Translations under genes and position numbers: made by a program
NCBI RefSeq assembly: GCF_010730195.1
Contig: NZ_AP022613.1
Coordinates: 5,270,001-5,334,000 of the forward strand
DNA length: 64,000 nucleotides
Direction: 5' to 3'
DNA from: Mycobacterium conspicuum
GTDB lineage: Bacteria > Actinomycetota > Actinomycetes > Mycobacteriales > Mycobacteriaceae
In this document: positions 8,122 through 16,475 of the stretch, one piece after another
Layout of the letters: the number at the start of each line of letters is the position of its first letter
Position numbering within the stretch: position 1 is the stretch's first letter
Notes under the pieces: model-generated
The model's input: the letters and a program-made list of their open reading frames with translations, nothing else
The model's database searches: none
Told to the model about the DNA's origin: nothing

Positions 8122-9185
8122 AGCTGCGCACGCCGCTGACCGAGCTGGTCGGTGTCGAGCATCCGGTGGTGCAGACCGGGATGGGGTGGGTCGCCGGCGC
8201 CCGGCTGGTGTCGGCCACCGCCAACGCGGGCGGGCTGGGCATCCTGGCGTCAGCCACCATGACCCTGGACGAGTTGGCGACGGCCATCGGCAAGGTGAAG
8301 GCCGCCACCGACAAGCCGTTCGGGGTGAACATCCGCGCCGACGCCGCCGACGCGGGCGACCGCGTTGAGCTGATGATCCGCGAGGGCGTGAAGGTGGCGT
8401 CGTTTGCGCTCGCGCCCAAGCAGGAGCTCATCGCCCGGCTGAAAGAGGCTGGGGCGGTGGTTATCCCGTCGATCGGCGCGGCCAAGCACGCACGCAACGT
8501 CGCGGCCTGGGGCGCGGACGCGATGATCGTGCAGGGCGGCGAGGGCGGCGGACACACCGGACCCGTCGCGACCACGCTGCTGCTGCCGTCGGTCCTGGAC
8601 GCGGTCAAGGACAGCGGCATCCCGGTGATCGCGGCGGGCGGGTTCTTCGACGGGCGCGGGTTGGCCGCGGCGTTGTCGTACGGCGCGGCCGGCGTGGCCA
8701 TGGGCACACGATTTCTGCTCACCTCGGATTCCACCGTGCCCGACGAGGTCAAGAAGCGCTACCTTCAGGCGGCGCTGGACGGCACGGTGGTGACCACCCG
8801 GGTCGACGGCATGCCGCACCGGGTGCTGCGCACGGAGCTGGTGGAGAAGCTGGAAAGCGGTTCTCCGGTACGGGGCTTCACCGCCGCGGTGCGCAATGCG
8901 GCGAAATTCAAGCAGATGTCTCAGATGACCTGGCGGTCGATGATCACCGACGGCCTGGCGATGCGCCACGGCAAGGAACTGACCTGGTCGCAAGTCCTGA
9001 TGGCGGCCAACACTCCGATGCTGCTGAAAGCCGGTCTGGTCGAAGGCAATACGGAGGCCGGGGTGTTGGCGTCCGGCCAGGTGGCGGGCATTCTGGAGGA
9101 TCTGCCGTCGTGCGCCGAGCTGATCGAATCGATCGTGCGCGACGCGATCGAACGCCTTCGGGCGGCAAACGCGTTCGTGGAGTAG
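8118..9185 (+). CDS. ipdC: IpdC, flavin-dependent reductase of the HIP pathway (nitronate monooxygenase fold)
   Basis: 355 residues. TIM-barrel FMN protein of the 2-nitropropane dioxygenase/nitronate monooxygenase family. Visible are the N-terminal PVVQTGMGWVAGARLVSATA, the flavin phosphate loops GGEGGGHTG and VIAAGGFFDGRGLAAALSYG, and AGVAMGTRFLL. It matches IpdC (Rv3553), which acts on a HIP-derived CoA ester between the beta-oxidation step and ring opening. ATG 8118 overlaps the ipdB stop. It is the last gene of the operon here: 74 bp later comes the fadA6 stop, and the fdxB gene that follows ipdC in M. tuberculosis is absent. Confidence 0.92.
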   Translation: MKLRTPLTELVGVEHPVVQTGMGWVAGARLVSATANAGGLGILASATMTLDELATAIGKVKAATDKPFGVNIRADAADAGDRVELMIREGVKVASFALAPKQELIARLKEAGAVVIPSIGAAKHARNVAAWGADAMIVQGGEGGGHTGPVATTLLLPSVLDAVKDSGIPVIAAGGFFDGRGLAAALSYGAAGVAMGTRFLLTSDSTVPDEVKKRYLQAALDGTVVTTRVDGMPHRVLRTELVEKLESGSPVRGFTAAVRNAAKFKQMSQMTWRSMITDGLAMRHGKELTWSQVLMAANTPMLLKAGLVEGNTEAGVLASGQVAGILEDLPSCAELIESIVRDAIERLRAANAFVE

Positions 9186-9187
9186 CT

Positions 9188-9249
9188 CGCGAGCGTGCGC
9201 AAATGCACGTCGCCAGCGGCGTGTCGGCGTACAGGCACGCACGCTCGCG
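9188..9249. repeat. Interspersed palindrome between ipdC and fadA6
   Basis: Perfect 12-nt inverted arms CGCGAGCGTGCG (9188-9199) and CGCACGCTCGCG (9238-9249). The right half, GCGGCGTGTC-N10-CACGCACGCTCGCG (9216-9249), recurs at 14915-14948 upstream of fadD3 with the same 10-nt spacer, so it is a dispersed repeat family. It could also terminate the convergent ipdC and fadA6 transcripts. Confidence 0.75.
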
Positions 9250-9259
9250 GCAAAAGGGA

Positions 9260-10420
9260 CTACAGGCGCTCGATGATGGTGACGTTGGCGGTGCCGCCGC
9301 CCTCGCACATCGTCTGCAGGCCGTAGCGGCCGCCGATGCGCTCCAGCTCGTTGAGCATGGTGGTGAACAGCTTGGCGCCGGTGGCGCCCAACGGGTGACC
9401 TAGCGCGATGGCGCCGCCGTTGGGGTTGACCTTTTCCGGGTCGGCCTTGATCTCCTTGAGCCAGGCCAAAACTACCGGCGCGAAGGCCTCGTTGATCTCG
9501 ACGGTGTCGATGTCGTCGATGGACAGCCCGGTCTTTTCCAGCGCGTAGCGGGTGGCCGGGATCGGTCCGGTGAGCATGAACACCGGGTCGGCGGCGCGCG
9601 CGCTGATGTGGTGGATGCGGGCGCGCGGGGTCAGCTTGTGGTCCTTGACGGCCTGCTCGGACGCGAGCAGCACCGCGCTGGCGCCATCGGAGATCTGGCT
9701 GGCCATCGCCGCCGTCAGCTTGCCGCCCTCGACGAGCGTCTTGAGGCCGGCCATCTTCTCAAGCGACGACTCGCGTGGGCCCTCGTCGACCCGGAACGGC
9801 CCGGATTCGGTTTCCACGGTGAGGATTTCGTTGTCGAAGTGCCCGGCCCGGATCGCGGCGAACGCGCGCTCGTGGCTGGTCAGCGCGAAGCGCTCCATCT
9901 CTTCGCGCGACAGGTTCCACTTATCGGCGATCAGCTCCGAGCCACGGAACTGCGAGATTTCCTGATCCCCGTAGCGGTGCAGCCACTGCTTGGACTCGTT
10001 GGTCGGCGAGGTGAAGCCGAACTGCTCGCCCACCGTCATCGCCGACGAGATCGGGATCCAGCTCATGTTCTGCATTCCGCCGGCCACGATCAGGTCGGCC
10101 GTGCCGGCCATGATCGCCTGCGCGCCAAAGGAAATCGCCTGTTGGCTGGAGCCACACTGCCGGTCCACGGTGACACCGGGAACCTCTTCGGGATAGCCGG
10201 CGGCCAGCCACGACAGCCGGGCGATGTTGCCCGCCTGCCCGCCGATGGCGTCGACGCAACCGGCGATCACGTCGTCGACGGCGGCCGGGTCGACGTCCAC
10301 CCGGTCGAGCAAACCGCGCCACCCAAGCGCACCCAGGTCGACGGGGTGTACCCCGGCCAGCGCGCCACCGCGCTTGCCAACCGCGGTACGGACGGCGTCA
10401 ATCACGTACGCCTCAGCCAT
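9260..10420 (-). CDS. fadA6: Thiolase FadA6
   Basis: 386 residues from the ATG at 10420, which overlaps the kstR2 end by 8 bp; the start giving MAEAYVIDAVRTAVGKRGG is chosen because a longer version would run into kstR2. Catalytic elements are VDRQCGSSQQAISFGAQ (Cys), NPNGGAIALGHPLGATGAK (His) and TMCEGGGTANVTIIERL (Cys). It matches FadA6 (Rv3556c), the thiolase of the ring C/D (HIP) degradation set, thought to split a ring-opened beta-keto CoA ester releasing acetyl-CoA. It is cotranscribed with its regulator kstR2 and so likely autoregulated with it. Confidence 0.93.
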   Translation of the reverse strand: MAEAYVIDAVRTAVGKRGGALAGVHPVDLGALGWRGLLDRVDVDPAAVDDVIAGCVDAIGGQAGNIARLSWLAAGYPEEVPGVTVDRQCGSSQQAISFGAQAIMAGTADLIVAGGMQNMSWIPISSAMTVGEQFGFTSPTNESKQWLHRYGDQEISQFRGSELIADKWNLSREEMERFALTSHERAFAAIRAGHFDNEILTVETESGPFRVDEGPRESSLEKMAGLKTLVEGGKLTAAMASQISDGASAVLLASEQAVKDHKLTPRARIHHISARAADPVFMLTGPIPATRYALEKTGLSIDDIDTVEINEAFAPVVLAWLKEIKADPEKVNPNGGAIALGHPLGATGAKLFTTMLNELERIGGRYGLQTMCEGGGTANVTIIERL

Positions 10421-11024
10421 CTTTGACTCCTTCTTTAGTAATGCCGCCAAGCACGATGGCGAGATATTGCTGACCCACCTGCTCCGCGGTGAGCGGCCCG
10501 CCGGGCTGATACCAGCGCACCGACACCCAGGTGGTGTCCCGGATGAAGCGATAGACCAGGTCGACGTCGAGATCGGCCCGGAAGTAACCCTCGTCGATGC
10601 CCTGGTGGAGCACCTCGATCCACATCTTGCGTTGTTGGCGGTTCATGTCCTCGATGTAGGAGAACCGCGGCTGCGACAACAGCCGTTGGGCCTCGTCCTG
10701 ATAGATGACCACCTGCGCGTGCCGATGCTCGATCGCCTCGAACGACGCCATGAACAGCCCCTTGAGCCGCGCCAGCGGATTGGTTTCGCTGTCCAGGATT
10801 TCGCGGTAGCGCGCGAACAGCCAATCCAGGAAGCTGCGCAACAACTCGTCGACCATCTCCTCCTTGGAGGAGAAGTGGTGATACAGGCTGCCGGACAGGA
10901 TGCCGGCACCGTCGGCGATATCGCGCACCGTGGTGGCGCGCAGCCCGCGTTCGGCGAACATGACAGCGGCGAGCTCGAGAAGCTCGTCTCGCCGGCTGTT
11001 TGCCTGACCGGTCACTCGGTCCAC
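10413..11024 (-). CDS. kstR2: TetR-family repressor KstR2
   Basis: 203 residues, GTG start at 11024. N-terminal TetR helix-turn-helix: ATTVRDIADGAGILSGSLYHHFSSKEEMV. The C-terminal ligand domain contains RFIRDTTWVSVRWYQPGGP. It is nearly identical to remembered KstR2 (Rv3557c), which represses ring C/D catabolic genes and is released by HIP-CoA, the product of FadD3. An operator of the expected sequence lies 16 bp upstream, indicating autorepression. It leads a two-gene operon with fadA6 and diverges from the PPE gene, which may share the operator. Confidence 0.96.
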   Translation of the reverse strand: MDRVTGQANSRRDELLELAAVMFAERGLRATTVRDIADGAGILSGSLYHHFSSKEEMVDELLRSFLDWLFARYREILDSETNPLARLKGLFMASFEAIEHRHAQVVIYQDEAQRLLSQPRFSYIEDMNRQQRKMWIEVLHQGIDEGYFRADLDVDLVYRFIRDTTWVSVRWYQPGGPLTAEQVGQQYLAIVLGGITKEGVKDG

Positions 11025-11039
11025 CCGACCAGACTATCA

Positions 11040-11053
11040 ACCAAGCGCTTGCT
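11040..11053. promoter_or_regulatory. KstR2 operator, kstR2-fadA6
   Basis: ACCAAGCGCTTGCT matches A-N-CAAG-NN-CTTG-N-T exactly. It lies 16 bp upstream of the kstR2 GTG and 155 bp upstream of the divergent PPE start. Confidence 0.87.
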
Positions 11054-11207
11054 CGGCTAGCGGGGTGCTCGGGGCACGACACGACCAGGCCGGCCCAGTC
11101 TCCGCCACGACAGTTGGGCAACTCGCCGAATCGCCGCAGCGGTGCGCCGGTCGCCGCCTAATATCCTTTGCTGATTCTACTTTCGGGTTGCGAAAGGACG
11201 TCTGCTG

Positions 11208-12869
11208 ATGAGCTTTATGGCCTTGCCGCCGGAGATCAATTCGTTGCTCATGTTTTCCGGGGCCGGATCGGGTCCGTTGCTGGAGGCGGCGGAGGCTTGG
11301 GAGGGGTTGGCTTCCGAGCTGGCCGACGCGGCGTCGTCGTTTGGCTCGGTAACCGCCGGGCTGGTGAGCCAAGCGTGGCAGGGTCCGGCCGCCGAGGCGA
11401 TGACGGCCGCCGCCGCTCCCTACGCGGGCTGGTTGACCGCCGCCGCCGAGCAAGCCGCGGGCGCCGCCGGACAGGCACGCGCCGTGGTCAGTGTCTTCGA
11501 GACGGCGCGGGCGGCGATCGTGCACCCGATCCTGATAGAGCTCAACCGCAGTTCGTTGGTGCAGGCGGTGCGGTCGAATTGGTTCGGCCTCAACGCGCCG
11601 GCGATCGCTGCCCTCGAGGGGGACTACGAGCAGATGTGGGCCCGGGACGTCGCGGCGATGTCGGGCTATTACTCCGGGGCCTCGGCGGCGGCCGCGCAGC
11701 TCGCCCCGGCCCAGGGTCTGCAGGACCTGTTGCAGACCCTGCCCAATCTGGGGCTGGGCAACCGGGGCAACGCCAACCTCGGCAACGGCAACACCGGCAC
11801 CGGCAACGTCGGCAACGGCAACGCCGGCGACCTCAATGCGGGCGGCGGGAACAGCGGCGACCACAACATCGGCAACGGCAATACCGGGAACGGCAACATC
11901 GGCGGCGGAAACTCCGGCAACGGCAACGTCGGCTTCGGAAACACCGGCAACACCCTCACCAGTTCCAACCCCGGGCACAACGTGGGCATGGGAAATGCCG
12001 GCAACAACAACGTCGGCTTTGGAAATTACGGCGACCACAACCGCGGCGGCGGAAACACCGGCAACCACAACGTCGGCGGCGGAAACACCGGCCACAACGA
12101 CGTCGGGTTCGGACTCACCGGCAGCGACGAAATAGGTATCGGCAACACGTACTACAACAAGGCGACGCATCAATTCAGCTTCGGCGGGCTCAACTCGGGC
12201 AGCGGCAACATCGGCATCGGCAACTCCGGCACCGGCAACATCGGATTCTTCAACTCCGGTCACGGCAACGTCGGCATGTTCAACACGGGCGCCAGCACCC
12301 TCACCCAGGGCCACATCAATAGCCTTGGGTTCGGGAACTCCGGCAGCAATAACATCGGCATCGGGAATTCGGGCTTGGGGAATACCGGCCTCGGGAACTC
12401 GTGGGAGTTCAATACCGGCTTCGGGAACTCGGGCGCCCAGAACACCGGCTTCGGTAATGCCGGTCAGGAGAACACCGGCAGCCATAACTCGGGAGGCGTC
12501 AACACCGGCGGCGGGAATTCGGGCTTTGTGAATACCGGCTTCTGGAATGCGGGGGACGTGAACACGGGCATCGGCATCAAAACCGATTCGGGCCATGCCA
12601 ACTCGGGTTTCGGCAACGTCGGCGACGACATGTCCGGCTTCTACAACAGGGCCAGCACCGGCTCACAATTCAACGGCGCTGTTTCGGGTTTCTTCAACAC
12701 CGTCAGCGGGGGCATGGTCTTCGACTACCAGGTCTCCGGCATCGGAAACCACATTGTGCCGGATCCGAACGGCTTCTTGGGCACCGCCGTGAGTGGGTAC
12801 GCGTCGGGAATGTTCAACAAGATCACCGGCTCGTCCGGGTTGTTCAACATCATTCGGCGGCTGCCCTGA
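11208..12869 (+). CDS. PPE family protein with MPTR repeats (PPE64 position)
   Basis: 553 residues. The start is ATG 11208, 9 bp after AAAGGA; a second ATG at 11217 would be too far from it. The PPE domain opens MSFMALPPEINSLLMFSG and carries the WxG-type turn SQAWQGPAAEAM; it runs to about residue 180. The rest is MPTR repeat of the NxGxGNxG type (for example NTGTGNVGNGNAG) up to about residue 480, then a non-repetitive tail with FNTVSGGMVFDYQVSG. PPE proteins are ESX substrates displayed at or beyond the mycobacterial envelope. The gene occupies the place of PPE64 (Rv3558) and has its size. No PE partner gene is next to it. Role unknown. Confidence 0.88.
   Translation: MSFMALPPEINSLLMFSGAGSGPLLEAAEAWEGLASELADAASSFGSVTAGLVSQAWQGPAAEAMTAAAAPYAGWLTAAAEQAAGAAGQARAVVSVFETARAAIVHPILIELNRSSLVQAVRSNWFGLNAPAIAALEGDYEQMWARDVAAMSGYYSGASAAAAQLAPAQGLQDLLQTLPNLGLGNRGNANLGNGNTGTGNVGNGNAGDLNAGGGNSGDHNIGNGNTGNGNIGGGNSGNGNVGFGNTGNTLTSSNPGHNVGMGNAGNNNVGFGNYGDHNRGGGNTGNHNVGGGNTGHNDVGFGLTGSDEIGIGNTYYNKATHQFSFGGLNSGSGNIGIGNSGTGNIGFFNSGHGNVGMFNTGASTLTQGHINSLGFGNSGSNNIGIGNSGLGNTGLGNSWEFNTGFGNSGAQNTGFGNAGQENTGSHNSGGVNTGGGNSGFVNTGFWNAGDVNTGIGIKTDSGHANSGFGNVGDDMSGFYNRASTGSQFNGAVSGFFNTVSGGMVFDYQVSGIGNHIVPDPNGFLGTAVSGYASGMFNKITGSSGLFNIIRRLP
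11740..12640 (+). repeat. MPTR (major polymorphic tandem repeat) region of the PPE gene
   Basis: Imperfect 15-bp units such as AACACCGGCAACGGC and AACTCGGGCTTCGGG coding NTG/NSG-(N/F)G pentapeptides. Two wording styles occur: AACGTCGGC-rich to about 12300 and AATTCGGGC-rich after it, suggesting two expansion phases. Confidence 0.8.
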
Positions 12870-12872
12870 CCC

Positions 12873-13661
12873 TCACGGGTGCTGGCTGGAGACCGAAATC
12901 ACCTCTCCGGTGAGGTAGCTGGAGTAGTCACTGGCCAGAAACGCGATGGTGGCCGCCACTTCCCAGGGTTCGGCGGCGCGCCCGAACGCCTCGTCGGCGG
13001 ACAGGCGGTCCAGCAGCTCGGCCGACGACGTCTTCTCCAGAAATTTGTGCCGCGCGATGCTGGGCGACACCGCGTTGATCCGGACCCCGAACTCGGCGGC
13101 TTCTATTGCGCTGCAACGGGTTAACGCCATCACGCCGGCTTTGGCCGCGGCGTAGTGTGACTGTGAGTGCTGGGCCCGCCAGCCCAGCACGCTGGCGTTG
13201 TTGACGATCACCCCGCCGTGTTGCGCGTCGCGGAAATACCGCAGCGCCGCGCGGGTGGCCCGGAACACCGATGTCAGGGTGACATCCAGGACGCGGTCCC
13301 ACTCCTCGTCGGTCATGTCGGCCACCGGCGTCTGCCCGCCCAGGCCGGCGTTGTTGACCAGCACGTCGATGCGTCCCATCCGGGCGGTGGCCGACTGGAT
13401 CAGCGCGTCGACCTGCGCGGTGGACGTCACGTCGCACACCACGCTTTCCACCCGGCCCTGCCCCAGCGCGGACAGTTCGGCGGCGGCCTCGCCCAGCCGG
13501 CGCTCGTGATGGTCGGAGATCAGCACGTCGGCGCCCTCGGCCAGGGCGCGGCGCGCGGTCGCCGAACCGATTCCAGTGCCCGCGGCCGCGGTCACCACCA
13601 CCACCTTGCCGGCCAGAAGTCCGTGTCCGGCAATCTCTTTGGGCGCTACGGAGAGCGTCAC
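12873..13661 (-). CDS. ipdF: IpdF, short-chain dehydrogenase of the HIP pathway
   Basis: 262 residues, the length remembered for Rv3559c. The start is GTG 13661, overlapping the fadE30 stop by four bases (GTGA); an open region upstream is inside fadE30 and is rejected. Motifs: VVVTAAAGTGIGSATARRALAEG (cofactor loop), VLVNNAGLGGQ, NNASVLGWRAQ (Ser) and YAAAK. It oxidises a hydroxyl group on a HIP-derived CoA intermediate in ring C/D degradation. It is the second gene of the fadE30-ipdF operon read leftward from the KstR2 operator at 14824. Its stop is 3 bp from the convergent PPE stop, leaving no room for an independent terminator. Confidence 0.9.
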   Translation of the reverse strand: MTLSVAPKEIAGHGLLAGKVVVVTAAAGTGIGSATARRALAEGADVLISDHHERRLGEAAAELSALGQGRVESVVCDVTSTAQVDALIQSATARMGRIDVLVNNAGLGGQTPVADMTDEEWDRVLDVTLTSVFRATRAALRYFRDAQHGGVIVNNASVLGWRAQHSQSHYAAAKAGVMALTRCSAIEAAEFGVRINAVSPSIARHKFLEKTSSAELLDRLSADEAFGRAAEPWEVAATIAFLASDYSSYLTGEVISVSSQHP

Positions 13662-14806
13662 CCCTTCACCTCCCTGGGCAGACCGAGCACCCGCTCGGCG
13701 ATGATGTTGCGCTGGATCTCGTTGGAGCCGCCGTAGATGGTGTCGGCGCGGGTGAACAGGTACAGCCGTTGCCATTCGTCGAATTCGCCGTCGGCCATGG
13801 TGATCCCTGGCTTGCCGATCACGTCCATCGCCAGCTCACCCAGGCTGCGATGCCAGTTGGCCCACAACAGTTTTGACACGTTGTCCTGCCCCGGCTGCTC
13901 GACGTCCATGGTGGCCAGCGCGTAGGACCGCATCGCCCGCAGCCCGGTCCAGGCCTGGGTCAGGCGCTGGCGGATCAGCGGGTCTTCGGCCGCGCCGGTG
14001 CGCTGCGCCAGCTCGGCCAGGTTGGAAAGCTCACGGGCATAGCGGATCTGCTGTCCCAGCGTCGAGACGCCGCGCTCGAAGGTCAGCGTCCCCATCGCGA
14101 CCCGCCAGCCGTCGCCGGGCTCGCCGACCACCAGGTTGGCGTCGGTGCGGGCGTCGTCGAAGAACACCTCGTTGAACTCCGCGGTGCCGGTGATCTGGAC
14201 GATCGGCCGCACCTGCACGCCCGGCTGGTCCAGCGGCACAAGCAGATACGACAACCCGGCGTGGCGCTTGGAGCCCTTCTCGGTGCGCGCCACCACGAAG
14301 CACCACTGCGACAGGTGCGCCAACGACGTCCACACCTTCTGGCCGTTGATCACCCACTGGTCGCCGTCGAGTTCGGCGGTGGTCGCGACGTTGGCCAGGT
14401 CGCTGCCGGCGCCGGGCTCCGAATAGCCCTGGCACCACAGCTCGGTGACATCGAGGATCTTCGGTAGGAAGCGCTGCTGCTGCTCAGGGGTGCCGAACGC
14501 GATCAGCGTGGGGCCCAGCAGCTCCTCGCCGAAGTGGTTCACCTTGTCCGGGGCGTCGGCCCGCGCGTACTCCTCGTAGAACGCCACCCGGTGCGCGGTG
14601 GAGAGCCCGCGTCCGCCGTGCTCGACCGGCCACCCCAGGCAGGTCAGTCCGGCCCGGGCGAGGTGCTGATTCCAGGCGCGGCGCTCCTCGAAGGCCTCGT
14701 GCTCGCGGCCGGGCCCACCCAGACCCTTGAGTGCCGCGAATTCGCCGACCAGATTGTCGGCGAGCCACTGGCGGACCTCGGCCCGGAAGTCCTCGACGTC
14801 CTGCAT
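13658..14806 (-). CDS. fadE30: Acyl-CoA dehydrogenase FadE30 / IpdE1
   Basis: 382 residues. Acyl-CoA dehydrogenase features: LTCLGWPVEHGGRGL, the flavin-contact segment CQGYSEPGAGSDLANV, WVINGQKVWTSLAH, and the C-terminal GGSNEIQRNIIAERVLGLPRE. In mycobacteria FadE30 (IpdE1) pairs with FadE33 (IpdE2), encoded in the opposite operon, to form an alpha2beta2 dehydrogenase that introduces the side-chain double bond into 5-OH-HIP-CoA. Both genes are present here on either side of the same operator, so balanced expression is expected. ATG 14806 is 18 bp from the KstR2 operator. Confidence 0.93.
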   Translation of the reverse strand: MQDVEDFRAEVRQWLADNLVGEFAALKGLGGPGREHEAFEERRAWNQHLARAGLTCLGWPVEHGGRGLSTAHRVAFYEEYARADAPDKVNHFGEELLGPTLIAFGTPEQQQRFLPKILDVTELWCQGYSEPGAGSDLANVATTAELDGDQWVINGQKVWTSLAHLSQWCFVVARTEKGSKRHAGLSYLLVPLDQPGVQVRPIVQITGTAEFNEVFFDDARTDANLVVGEPGDGWRVAMGTLTFERGVSTLGQQIRYARELSNLAELAQRTGAAEDPLIRQRLTQAWTGLRAMRSYALATMDVEQPGQDNVSKLLWANWHRSLGELAMDVIGKPGITMADGEFDEWQRLYLFTRADTIYGGSNEIQRNIIAERVLGLPREVKG

Positions 14807-14823
14807 GCCCTGTAGGCTAACCT

Positions 14824-14837
14824 ACCAAGCACTTGCT
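14824..14837. promoter_or_regulatory. KstR2 operator, fadE30-ipdF / fadD3-fadE31-32-33-aspB
   Basis: ACCAAGCACTTGCT matches the KstR2 consensus. It lies in the divergent region between fadE30 and fadD3. Because FadD3 makes the KstR2 ligand HIP-CoA, this site closes the induction loop. Confidence 0.87.
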
Positions 14838-14914
14838 TTGTTAGGAGTGGCGGCGAAGCCGCGTGAGGAGGAGCCGGGTCATCGCCGACGAGGGTGCGCA
14901 GAATGCCAGCAATC

Positions 14915-14948
14915 GCGGCGTGTCACTGCACAAACACGCACGCTCGCG
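14915..14948 (+). repeat. Half copy of the interspersed palindrome, upstream of fadD3
   Basis: GCGGCGTGTC, ten variable bases, then CACGCACGCTCGCG: the same right half as the element at 9216-9249. It lies immediately before the first residues shared with other FadD3 proteins, so it replaces the native leader and could be read as extra N-terminal codons. Confidence 0.65.
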
Positions 14949-14952
14949 AGCG

Positions 14953-16464
14953 GTGGTGGGCACCATTCCGGCGGCGCTGGATCGTTTCGCGAGCCAGCTT
15001 CCCGACCACGACGCGCTAATCACCGACGACCGATCCTTCACCGCGGCCGGTTTGCGCGACGAGGTACACCGGGCGGCGGCCGCGCTGATCGCGCTCGGCG
15101 TGCGGCCCGGCGACCGGGTGGCCATCTGGTCGCCGAACACCTGGCACTGGGTGGTGGCGTGCCTGGCGATCCACCACGCGGGCGCCGCCATGGTGCCGCT
15201 GAACACCCGCTACACCGCGTCCGAGGCCGGCGACATCCTGGCCCGCACCCGCGCGCCGGTGCTGTTCGGCATGGGTCGGTTCCTCGGCAACGACCGGGTC
15301 GCCGACTTGGACCGCGAGGCGCTGCCGGCGCTGCGGCACATCATCCGTATTCCGATCGAGGCGGACGACGGGACGTGGGACGAGTTCGTCGCGCGCGGCG
15401 CCGACACGGCCGCGGTGCTGACCCGCGCCGGCGCCGTCACCCCCGACGACGTCAGCGACATCCTGTTCACCTCCGGCACCACCGGGCGCAGCAAAGGCGT
15501 GCTGTGCGCGCACCGGCAATCCCTCGGCGGCTCGGCGTCCTGGGCCGCCAACGGCAAGATCACCAGCGACGACCGCTACCTGTGCATCAACCCGTTCTTC
15601 CACAACTTCGGCTACAAGGCCGGCATCCTGGCCTGCCTGCAGACCGGCGCGACGCTGATCCCGCACCTGACGTTCGATCCGCTGGCCACGCTGCAGGCGA
15701 TCGAGCGACACCGCATCACCGTGCTGCCCGGGCCGCCCACCATCTACCAGACGCTGCTCGACCACCCGGCGCGCGGCGACTACGACCTGACCTCGCTGCG
15801 CTTCGCGGTGACCGGGGCGGCCACGGTGCCGGTGGTGCTGGTGGAGCGCATGCAGTCCGAACTCGACATCGATATCGTGCTGACCGCCTACGGGCTGACC
15901 GAGGCCAACGGCATGGGCACGATGTGCCGCCCCGAGGACGACGCGGTGACCGTCGCGACCACGTGCGGGCGCCCGTTCGCCGACTTCGAACTACGCATCG
16001 GTGACGGCGGCGAGGTGTTGCTGCGCGGGCCCAACGTGATGTTGGGCTATCTCGACGATCCAGAGGCGACCGCCGCGGCCATCGACGCGGACGGCTGGCT
16101 GCACACCGGAGACGTCGGCGAGGTCGACGAGCGCGGGAACCTGCGCATCACCGATCGCCTCAAGGACATGTACATCTGCGGCGGGTTCAACGTCTACCCG
16201 GCCGAGGTCGAGCAGGTGCTGGCCCGGATGGACGGCGTCGCCGACGCGGCGGTGATCGGGGTTCCCGACCAGCGCCTGGGCGAGGTCGGGCGGGCGTTCA
16301 TCGTGACGCGGCCCGGCTCGCAACTCGATGAGGCGTCGGTGATCGCTTACACCCGTGAGCATTTGGCGAACTTCAAGGCACCGCGCTCGGTGCGATTCGT
16401 CGAGGAGTTGCCGCGCAATGCCGGCGGCAAGGTCGTCAAACCACAACTGCGGGAGCTTGGCTAA
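14953..16464 (+). CDS. fadD3: HIP-CoA ligase FadD3
   Basis: About 503 residues from GTG 14953, the length of M. tuberculosis FadD3. Acyl-CoA synthetase motifs: phosphate-binding ILFTSGTTGRSKGVLC, LTAYGLTEANGMGTM, GWLHTGDVGEVDERG, RLKDMYICGGFNVYP, and the catalytic Lys in RNAGGKVVKPQ. It activates HIP (3aaH-4a-propanoate-7ab-methylhexahydroindanedione) with ATP and CoA, and the product HIP-CoA releases KstR2. The start is uncertain. The frame is open to a GTG at 14863, which would add 30 residues encoded by an interspersed repeat, and no good ribosome-binding site precedes 14953 or the adjacent GTG at 14956. First gene of a five-gene rightward operon. Confidence 0.93.
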   Translation: MVGTIPAALDRFASQLPDHDALITDDRSFTAAGLRDEVHRAAAALIALGVRPGDRVAIWSPNTWHWVVACLAIHHAGAAMVPLNTRYTASEAGDILARTRAPVLFGMGRFLGNDRVADLDREALPALRHIIRIPIEADDGTWDEFVARGADTAAVLTRAGAVTPDDVSDILFTSGTTGRSKGVLCAHRQSLGGSASWAANGKITSDDRYLCINPFFHNFGYKAGILACLQTGATLIPHLTFDPLATLQAIERHRITVLPGPPTIYQTLLDHPARGDYDLTSLRFAVTGAATVPVVLVERMQSELDIDIVLTAYGLTEANGMGTMCRPEDDAVTVATTCGRPFADFELRIGDGGEVLLRGPNVMLGYLDDPEATAAAIDADGWLHTGDVGEVDERGNLRITDRLKDMYICGGFNVYPAEVEQVLARMDGVADAAVIGVPDQRLGEVGRAFIVTRPGSQLDEASVIAYTREHLANFKAPRSVRFVEELPRNAGGKVVKPQLRELG

Positions 16465-16475
16465 ATGGATTGCAC

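Noticed and set aside
11037..12596. 519-codon minus-strand frame with V-A-G-V-type pentapeptides opposite the PPE gene
   Set aside because: Mirror of the MPTR 15-bp repeat; the plus strand has the PPE domain, ribosome-binding site and family match.
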